Source of the DNA: Scatomorpha merdigallinarum
GTDB lineage: Bacteria; Bacillota; Clostridia; Oscillospirales; Oscillospiraceae
Assembly: GCA_018710885.1 (NCBI GenBank)
Contig: DVJA01000064.1
Coordinates: forward strand, 1 to 11,125
Direction: 5' to 3'
DNA length: 11,125 bases
The position numbers were made by a program, and so were the translations under genes. The notes under the pieces are model-generated. The model made no database searches. It saw nothing but the letters and a program-made list of their open reading frames with translations, and was not told the origin of the DNA. Below, piece by piece: positions 6,825 to 11,125 of the stretch (positions are counted from its first letter, which is position 1; each line of letters begins with the position of its first letter).

Positions 6825-6863
6825 TCTGTTAAAATATCATATTGCATTCCATTACATTATATG

Positions 6864-6897
6864 GTAAGGTAAATATAGTTAAAGCTGTGTACCTTAC
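6864..6897. promoter_or_regulatory. inverted repeat, candidate operator upstream of padR
   Basis: GTAAGGTA (6864-6871) and its exact reverse complement TACCTTAC (6890-6897) are separated by 18 bp, about 65 bp before the padR start. PadR regulators often bind inverted repeats in their own promoters. The usual ATGT-N8-ACAT pattern is not seen, so this is only a candidate. A second short inverted repeat, CCCATT/AATGGG, lies at 6926-6943. Confidence 0.35.
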
Positions 6898-6962
6898 AGG
6901 TGCCTTAACTTCTATTTGTAATTTTCCCATTGACGCAAATGGGTTGTTTGAGAGATAATAGT

Positions 6963-7328
6963 ATGATGACAAAAGACACCGGTGGACACAGCTTTGAAGC
7001 TTTTTATAAGCGCGCGACCAGTCCTCTTGTTGTGCTTCGGCTGCTATCGGAAAAGCCAATGTACGGCTACGAAATCACGCAGGAGATGAAGAAGCGCAGC
7101 AATGGCAGGTACACCATATCCATCCTCTACCCCGTACTGTACCGGCTCATGGAGCAGGGCTACATCTGTGAGGACAGGACCGAAGTGGTGGGAGGGCGCG
7201 CAAGGACGTACTACGCGCTGACAACTCAGGGCAAAGAGTACTTCCACAAAACGCTGAGGGAGTACTATATCATTTCGCAGGTCTTTGACGGTCTCATGGG
7301 GGGTGCAGACGATGAGCAAAGCGAGTGA
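6963..7328 (+). CDS. PadR-family transcriptional regulator
   Basis: 121 residues, the usual size of a short PadR protein: a winged helix-turn-helix DNA-binding domain plus a C-terminal dimerisation helix. Family signatures are MYGYEI (33-38), LYPVLYRLMEQGYI (55-68, recognition region) and GRARTYYALTTQGKEY (78-93, wing). The ATG at 6963 is preceded by GAGAG (6950-6954). A TTG at 6930 would only add residues unlike the family. The last 17 nt overlap the following HAAS-type membrane gene, so the two are probably translationally coupled. PadR proteins are usually repressors answering envelope stress or small molecules; the signal here is unknown. Confidence 0.92.
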   Translation: MMTKDTGGHSFEAFYKRATSPLVVLRLLSEKPMYGYEITQEMKKRSNGRYTISILYPVLYRLMEQGYICEDRTEVVGGRARTYYALTTQGKEYFHKTLREYYIISQVFDGLMGGADDEQSE

Positions 7329-7710
7329 AGTCTATGTGAAGCGCGTCGGGCGCAGGCTCTGCGCCGGCTCGGCCACAAAGGCGAAGCTGCTCGACGGACT
7401 GCGAGGCGAGATAAGCCAGCTGGACGGTGAGCCCGGCTACGACGAACTCGTCTCTGCCTTTGGTTCTCCCGACGAGGTCGCGGAAGAGCTGCAGTGCTCT
7501 GTGAACGAGGCAGAGGCCGCCTCCGCACGGTCAAAGTCCCGCCGCATAGCCATAGCCCTCGGAGTAGTCGCCGCGGTACTCGTAGTAACCCTGGCCGCTT
7601 ATGTGTGGTATGTGAGCGACAGTGCTGAGGTTTACGTTGTACGAGGTGATATCGTCACCACAACAGATTATCCTTTGGCAAACACAATGTTTATGAGGAT
7701 GATAAAATGA
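7312..7710 (+). CDS. HAAS-type (DUF1700/DUF6120-like) membrane protein, PadR partner
   Basis: 132 residues from the ATG at 7312, inside the padR end. The N-terminal soluble domain (about 1-70) has the short helices typical of HAAS domains: VYVKRVGRRLCAGSATKAKLLDGL, then YDELVSAFGSPDEVAEEL (43-60). One transmembrane helix follows at about 79-101, then a short outer tail. Genes of this kind commonly follow padR and are thought to work with it as a sensory or anti-regulator pair, so the family role is known mainly from context. The stop overlaps the next start by 4 nt (ATGA). An upstream in-frame ATG at 7285 is rejected because it lies deep inside padR. Confidence 0.8.
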   Translation: MSKASEVYVKRVGRRLCAGSATKAKLLDGLRGEISQLDGEPGYDELVSAFGSPDEVAEELQCSVNEAEAASARSKSRRIAIALGVVAAVLVVTLAAYVWYVSDSAEVYVVRGDIVTTTDYPLANTMFMRMIK

Positions 7711-8168
7711 AGAAGTTAACATCCACTATTTTGGCATTGGCACTTATACTATGTTGCGCTATGCCTTCTTTTGCAGACAACAACGCTGTCGATAGCTATA
7801 CTGTAAATCTTGAAGACGGGTATTACATAGTCTGTACTGTTTACGAAACTCCTTCTGTACAGACTTACAACGCATCGGCAACGCGGGTTAAAAGTGGCAA
7901 CACTATAGCATACTTGTATGATAACAACGATGAGCGCATAGCGTCAGCCACTGTTTACGGTACATTCGAGTATGACGGGAGCAGAGCAGAAGCTATAAGT
8001 GCCAGATACAGTTATGATATCTACAACAGTGCTTGGAGTTTGGACTCCGGTCGCGCATACTGTGACGGCGATACCGCTGTAGCTGACGTAACCTTTGGCA
8101 AGTTCCTTGCTAAATACCTGGAATTGATTGTCACCCTCACTTGCAGCCCTGACGGTGTCCTTTCCTGA
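7707..8168 (+). CDS. small secreted protein of unknown function
   Basis: 153 residues with a signal peptide (MKK, hydrophobic 8-19) and a likely cut after SFA (21-23). The mature part is about 130 residues, with the landmarks LEDGYYIVCTVYETPS (35-50), ATVYGTFEYDGS (81-92), a Trp at 110 and the C-terminal VTLTCSPDGVLS (142-153). I remember similar small exported proteins, ending in a 'TLTCS..G.LS' strand, in gut Clostridia; no function or domain name is known to me. The gene starts within the stop of the HAAS gene and is followed by a strong terminator, so it is the last gene of the padR operon. It is more AT-rich than padR. Confidence 0.8.
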   Translation: MKKLTSTILALALILCCAMPSFADNNAVDSYTVNLEDGYYIVCTVYETPSVQTYNASATRVKSGNTIAYLYDNNDERIASATVYGTFEYDGSRAEAISARYSYDIYNSAWSLDSGRAYCDGDTAVADVTFGKFLAKYLELIVTLTCSPDGVLS

Positions 8169-8182
8169 TAAAAGACCATACA

Positions 8183-8232
8183 AAAAAAGCCCGGCCCCCG
8201 GATGAAAATCCGGGGGCCGGGATTTTGATTTT
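8183..8232. terminator. strong bidirectional terminator
   Basis: A perfect 14-bp stem, CCCGGCCCCCGGAT (8190-8203) with ATCCGGGGGCCGGG (8208-8221), closes on a GAAA tetraloop. The A run at 8183-8189 gives a T run for minus-strand transcripts, and ATTTTGATTTT serves the plus strand. It separates the padR operon from the convergent pit operon. Confidence 0.93.
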
Positions 8233-8237
8233 ACATA

Positions 8238-8861
8238 TCAGGTGTTGTCCATTATCACGCCTTCAACCACGTCTGCAACGTTCTCGCAGGCGTCGGCGCA
8301 GTTTTCGATGTACTTGTATATCTCGCGCCAGGCGATGATGTCCAGCACGTCCGCGCCGGAGCGGTGCAGGTTGGCCATGCAGCTGATGAAGCGGCGGTCG
8401 GCCTCCTCCTCCATCGTGTTGATGCGGATGATGTGGTCCTTGAGAGTCTTAGAGCGCTTGAAGTTCGGGAACTCGACGAGCATTTCCTTGACGCTCTCAC
8501 AGCAGCGCACGACGACCTTCGCCATCTCCACCGCATCGGGGCGCATCTCACGCACGTTGTTCGTATACAGGCGTATAAAGACGTCCTCTATCTTGTCGGT
8601 CATGTTGTCTATGCAGTGCGACAGGTCGATAATGTCCTCGCGCTCTATGGGAGTTATAAAGGCCTTTACGAGAACGTCGATCATCGCGTGCTTGCTCTCG
8701 TCGGCGCTGTGCTCGAGCTCGTGCATCTCGTCCAGACGTCCCGGCAGCGCCTCCGGGTCGAAGTTGTCCATGACCTCTTCGAGCAGGTGCGCCGCCTTGC
8801 AGGCGTAATCCGCGCACTCTATGAAGTTGTTGAAGAAATATTCGTCCTGCTTCTTAGACAT
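8238..8861 (-). CDS. DUF47 family PhoU-like protein
   Basis: 207 residues, all helical, the normal size for the DUF47 (YkaA/PhoU_div) family that accompanies PiT phosphate transporters. It is thought to regulate the transporter at the membrane from the cytoplasm. PhoU-type acidic metal-binding patterns are visible: ELEHSAD (48-54), IEREDIIDL and HCIDNMTDKIED (72-93), EEEAD (151-155) and WREIYKYIENCADACENVADV (178-198, with the repeating E/D spacing). It lies 38 nt after pit in the same direction, with a ribosome site AAGGA just upstream, and ends at a strong terminator. The two genes form one operon. Confidence 0.9.
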   Translation of the reverse strand: MSKKQDEYFFNNFIECADYACKAAHLLEEVMDNFDPEALPGRLDEMHELEHSADESKHAMIDVLVKAFITPIEREDIIDLSHCIDNMTDKIEDVFIRLYTNNVREMRPDAVEMAKVVVRCCESVKEMLVEFPNFKRSKTLKDHIIRINTMEEEADRRFISCMANLHRSGADVLDIIAWREIYKYIENCADACENVADVVEGVIMDNT

Positions 8862-8899
8862 TTATCCTTACCCCCGTAGTTATTATATGTTAATCCGGC

Positions 8900-9958
8900 T
8901 CACACGCCCCAGACGGAGATAAACACCTTCGCCACAGCGAAGCTGATAAGTCCGCATCCCGGGAAGGTGAACACCCAGGTGAGCACCATGTCACGCACGA
9001 CGCTGAAATTTATGGCTGAGATGCGCTTCACCGCTCCCACACCCATGATGGCGCTGGTCTTGGTGTGCGTTGTGCTCACAGGTATGCCGCCCACGCTCGA
9101 CAGCAGGAGGCAGAAGGCCGCCGAGAGGTCCGCGCTGAAGCCCTGGTACTTCTCAAGCTTTACCATATCCATACCGACTGACTTGATGATCTTCTCGCCG
9201 CCCACGCTGGTACCGAGTCCCATGACCAGCGAGCACATGAGCATCAGCCAGACCGGTATCTGCATAGCCCCCACGTCGCTCTGTCCGTTGCAGAACGCCA
9301 GGCCAAGGAACAGTACGCCGATAAACTTCTGGCCGTCCTGCGCGCCGTGCATAAAGCTCATCGCCGCCGCGCCCGCTATCTGCGCCCACTTGAAGAAGCC
9401 CTGGGTCTTGCGCCGGTCCATCTTGTCAAACAGCAGTGTCACCAGCTTGCAGAAAGCCCAGCCTGAGCCGAAGCCCAGCGCCAGGCTGAGCACCAGTCCG
9501 TAGAGCACTTTTGCCCACTCGTCAAAGTTGATGCCGCCAAAACCGTTATGTATGGCGATGGCCGCGCCCGTCAGGCCGGCTATCAGGCTGTGGCTCTCGC
9601 TTGTGGGTATGCCCAGAAAGCTGGCGCCCGTCGAGTACACGACAATGGAGAACAGCGCCGCGCACAGCGCTATCAGCGCCTCCTGAGAGTTGCCGCCGAA
9701 ATCGACCATGTTGCTTATCGTGAACGCCACGGAGCTGTTTATGTGCGTCATTATAAAGACGCCCAGGAAGTTGAAGATGGCGCTCATAAGTATAGCCGGA
9801 CGCACGCCCATGCAACGAGTGCTTATACACGTCGCTATCGCGTTGGGCGCGTCAGTCCAGCCATTCACGAATATGACACCGACTGTGAGCAAGGTAGTAA
9901 TCAGCAGCGCCGGGTCCGAGCCCAGTTGCTGTATGAAGTACCCAAATTCAACATTCAA
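8900..9958 (-). CDS. pit: inorganic phosphate transporter, PiT family
   Basis: PiT proteins are membrane symporters that import phosphate (often as a metal-phosphate complex) with protons or sodium. The 352 residues show the two inverted signature repeats: NGWTDAPNAIATCISTR (32-48) and GIPVSTTHTKTSAIMGVGA (291-309). The related GIPTSESHSLIAGLTGA lies at 116-132 and SFMHGAQDGQKFIG at 201-214. About ten hydrophobic segments fill the rest. I place the start at TTG 9958, which has GGGGGAGGG (9968-9976) 9 nt upstream. The longer ATG at 10000 has no ribosome site and lies in the promoter -10. It heads the operon with the DUF47 gene. Confidence 0.93.
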   Translation of the reverse strand: MNVEFGYFIQQLGSDPALLITTLLTVGVIFVNGWTDAPNAIATCISTRCMGVRPAILMSAIFNFLGVFIMTHINSSVAFTISNMVDFGGNSQEALIALCAALFSIVVYSTGASFLGIPTSESHSLIAGLTGAAIAIHNGFGGINFDEWAKVLYGLVLSLALGFGSGWAFCKLVTLLFDKMDRRKTQGFFKWAQIAGAAAMSFMHGAQDGQKFIGVLFLGLAFCNGQSDVGAMQIPVWLMLMCSLVMGLGTSVGGEKIIKSVGMDMVKLEKYQGFSADLSAAFCLLLSSVGGIPVSTTHTKTSAIMGVGAVKRISAINFSVVRDMVLTWVFTFPGCGLISFAVAKVFISVWGV

Positions 9959-9967
9959 TGCCAGTTT

Positions 9968-9976
9968 CCCTCCCCC
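9968..9976 (-). promoter_or_regulatory. ribosome binding site deciding the pit start
   Basis: GGGGGAGGG on the minus strand lies 9 nt before the TTG at 9958. Neither ATG 10000 nor ATG 9991 has such a site. The resulting N-terminus (NVEFGYFIQQLGS...) leads straight into the first membrane segment. Confidence 0.65.
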
Positions 9977-9995
9977 GTCGGCATTATTCATGACC

Positions 9996-10025
9996 AGCAT
10001 ACTTGAAAGGGAAGGTGTTTGTCAA
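9996..10025 (-). promoter_or_regulatory. sigma-A promoter of the pit operon
   Basis: Minus strand TTGACA (10020-10025), an 18-bp spacer and TATGCT (9996-10001). Transcription would begin near 9988-9991, leaving a leader of about 30 nt before the TTG start. The -10 contains the ATG of the longest open frame. Confidence 0.6.
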
Positions 10026-10059
10026 TAGTAATGTTAAGTTTTTGTAAAGATTGAGTAAA
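10020..10059 (-). promoter_or_regulatory. putative PhoP box: four TTNACA-like direct repeats
   Basis: On the minus strand, reading toward pit, the hexamers are TTTACT (10054-10059), TTTACA (10043-10048), TTAACA (10032-10037) and TTGACA (10020-10025). The spacers are 5, 5 and 6 bp, so the repeats fall on one face of the helix. The Bacillus PhoP box is a direct repeat of TT(A/C/T)A(C/T)A-type hexamers about 11 bp apart. The last hexamer doubles as the -35 element. Activation or repression cannot be told from position alone. Confidence 0.5.
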
Positions 10060-10075
10060 ATCAGCTCCGTATAAG

Positions 10076-10106
10076 AATAAGCGCGGGCAAATTGCCCGCG
10101 CTTATT
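10076..10106 (-). terminator. terminator of the acidic lipoprotein gene
   Basis: A 13-bp perfect stem, AATAAGCGCGGGC (10076-10088) and GCCCGCGCTTATT (10094-10106), closes on a 5-nt loop 4 bp beyond the lipoprotein stop. The T tract on the minus strand (TTATTCTTA) is imperfect. It separates this gene from the pit promoter, so pit depends on its own promoter. Confidence 0.75.
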
Positions 10107-10110
10107 TACG

Positions 10111-10839
10111 TCATGCAGTTTCGAGGACCTCAACTATTACGGTCGCTTCGCCGTCTGCCGCATCCGGGTTGGAGCTTATGGTATAGCTGTATGTAACGGC
10201 GTCCGCGTCCGTGTAGCTGAAACCGTAGCCGGGCTCGGTCTCTGGCCAGGTCAGGGTAATTACGACCGGCTCGCCGGCTGCGAGCTGCTCCAGGGTATAG
10301 AGCGTATCGCCCACAGTGTATGTGGCCTCCGCGACGGTCCCGGCGCTGCTCTCAGAGGAGGTCTCGGTGCTCTCCTCGGAAGAGGCGTCAGCAGCTTCAT
10401 CCGCAGTGGAATCAGTACCGTCATCCGCAGCGGAACCTGCGCTGTCATCAGCCGCATCCACTTCCGTATCGCTTTCGTCAGCGGCTGTGGAGTTCACTGT
10501 GAAGAATGTGAACGCCGTCACGTTCTCGCCCGGCGTCAGTACTATACGCACGCCTTCCTCACTGACGGTGAACTCGTGCAGAGTCTCATACTCAGCCAGG
10601 GCGTCCTCGTCTGCCTCGCCGACAGTGAACACGCCGGCCTCGACAGTGACAGCAGTGCTCTCGCCGTCCTGAGCGGTATCGGCATCATCAGCCGTCTCTT
10701 CGGTCTCTTCCGTCGGCTCAACGGTCTCTTCCACTTCTTCGGTGGGCTCTGTGGTCTCCTCGGTCTCTTCCGTTTCACCGCAGCCTGCAAGTCCCAGCAC
10801 AAGCAGTGCAGCCATAAGTACACAAGCGGTTCGTTTCAT
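10111..10839 (-). CDS. acidic lipoprotein, paralogue with a low-complexity insertion
   Basis: 242 residues exported as a lipoprotein: hydrophobic 5-17, then LAGC with Cys20 lipidated. Residues 21-65 are a Glu/Thr repeat linker with a 10-residue tandem repeat. The following domain aligns without gaps to the lipoprotein at 2735-3271 in FTVGEADEDALAEYETLHEF (71-90) and up to FFT (112-114). It aligns again from about 175 (TVGDTLYTLEQL...EPVV...YGFSYTDAD) to Ile221. Between these lie 51 extra residues, nearly all Asp, Glu, Ser, Thr and Ala. The ATG start has GGAGG at 8 nt (10848-10852). It is monocistronic, between its own terminator and an AT-rich upstream region. Function unknown; it is anchored on the outer face of the membrane. 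Confidence 0.85.
   Translation of the reverse strand: MKRTACVLMAALLVLGLAGCGETEETEETTEPTEEVEETVEPTEETEETADDADTAQDGESTAVTVEAGVFTVGEADEDALAEYETLHEFTVSEEGVRIVLTPGENVTAFTFFTVNSTAADESDTEVDAADDSAGSAADDGTDSTADEAADASSEESTETSSESSAGTVAEATYTVGDTLYTLEQLAAGEPVVITLTWPETEPGYGFSYTDADAVTYSYTISSNPDAADGEATVIVEVLETA
10690..10749 (-). repeat. 30-bp tandem repeat inside the acidic lipoprotein gene
   Basis: Residues 31-40 (EPTEEVEETV) and 41-50 (EPTEETEETA) are two diverged copies of a 30-bp unit, preceded by shorter EET units. Such in-frame repeats can change length by slippage without breaking the gene. Confidence 0.6.
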
Positions 10840-11026
10840 CGTATTATCCTCCTTCGTTTTGTTATAGGGCTTACACCCTTGCTGTATTTATAATACGCAT
10901 CGAAGGATTCATATACATAATTTTTATTAATAATCCTTAAATAGTTTGTTAATTTAGTTAAAATGAGCTAAATTTAGCATTTTTACTGCGTTTTAAGTTT
11001 GCATATTTATTATAATGCATGCGTAT
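10840..11026. promoter_or_regulatory. AT-rich upstream region of the acidic lipoprotein gene
   Basis: 187 bp without a gene on either strand. A minus-strand promoter TTAACA (10947-10952), 17 bp, TAATAA (10924-10929) is a fair candidate for the lipoprotein and would give a leader of about 80 nt. A perfect 12-bp palindrome, GCTAAATTTAGC, lies at 10967-10978, just upstream of that -35, where a regulator could bind. No tRNA, riboswitch or ORF is apparent. Confidence 0.35.
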
Positions 11027-11060
11027 AAAAAGAGCCTGAGCAATTTGCTCAGGCTCTTTT
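11027..11060. terminator. terminator after tRNA-Cys
   Basis: AAAAGAGCCTGAGC pairs with GCTCAGGCTCTTTT around a 5-6-nt AT loop, with a T run on the minus side. It begins 2 bp beyond the tRNA 3' CCA, so it ends the tRNA transcript. Confidence 0.88.
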
Positions 11061-11062
11061 AC

Positions 11063-11125
11063 TGGAGGCGCCATCCGGATTTGAACCGGAGAATCGGGGA
11101 TTTGCAGTCCCCTGCCTTACCACTT
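11063..11125 (-). tRNA. tRNA-Cys (anticodon GCA), 5' end beyond the window
   Basis: Read on the minus strand, the D-arm part AAGTGGTAAGGC is followed by the anticodon stem-loop GGGGA-CTGCAAA-TCCCC. The anticodon GCA is at 11103-11105. Next come the T-arm TCCGG-TTCAAAT-CCGGA and the acceptor strand TGGCGCC-T-CCA, with the CCA encoded (11063-11065). The 5' acceptor strand lies outside the window and should read GGCGCCA. A short-variable-loop class I tRNA decoding UGC/UGU. Confidence 0.95.

Noticed and set aside
6930..6962. TTG start adding 11 residues to PadR
   Set aside because: No ribosome site, and the added residues do not fit PadR N-termini; the ATG at 6963 is better.
8242..8879. Plus-strand ORFs opposite the DUF47 gene
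   Set aside because: They are shadows of a well-conserved helical protein and have no signals of their own.
1..11125. CRISPR array, rRNA, riboswitch, or prophage integrase
   Set aside because: Looked for on both strands; no regularly spaced repeats, rRNA stretches, known riboswitch cores or integrase motifs seen by eye.

Overview
The window reads as chromosome of a Gram-positive Clostridia-type bacterium, probably a gut Oscillospiraceae-like lineage. This is an inference from three things: TmcAL beside acetate kinase, strong AGGAGG-type ribosome sites, and a PadR/HAAS pair with small secreted proteins typical of gut Clostridia. No 16S or other decisive marker is present. Housekeeping genes are GC-rich and use ATA isoleucine codons freely, even in ackA (by hand count about 8 of 25).

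Layout from left to right. Positions 1-130 are the right end of an IS3-family insertion sequence, with the last 22 codons of its transposase. Then come tmcAL (minus) and ackA (plus), divergent from a 119-bp promoter region. One makes acetate (or acetyl phosphate) and the other consumes acetate to modify tRNA-Met. A bidirectional terminator closes ackA and the facing lipoprotein gene.

From 2735 to 6662 everything is on the minus strand and concerns the cell envelope. In transcription order there is a 294-residue secreted protein, two tandem paralogous three-TM proteins, a two-TM protein, a one-TM protein, a small gene broken by a one-base frameshift, and a lipoprotein. Spacings of 17-47 nt and no visible internal terminators suggest one operon as far as the small gene. 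Several genes start with GTG, and some starts are moved inward here to fit the ribosome site. Divergently at 6963-8168 lies a tightly overlapping three-gene operon: PadR regulator, HAAS-type membrane protein and a small secreted protein. The 300-bp region between the two secreted-protein operons is AT-rich and holds back-to-back promoters and an inverted repeat that could be an operator.

From 8238 to 10059 is a phosphate module on the minus strand: a PiT phosphate transporter followed by a DUF47 (PhoU-like) protein. Its promoter overlaps four tandem TTNACA-like hexamers resembling a PhoP box. Further right, a very acidic lipoprotein (10111-10839) is a paralogue of the lipoprotein at 2735-3271 but carries a 51-residue acidic insertion in the middle of the shared domain. 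The window ends in the 3' part of a tRNA-Cys(GCA) gene with its terminator.

The least understood part is the 3355-8168 envelope block. Its secreted and membrane proteins have no function I can name. The most testable observations are the lipoprotein insertion, the tandem paralogues, the Pho-box array and the frameshifted gene.
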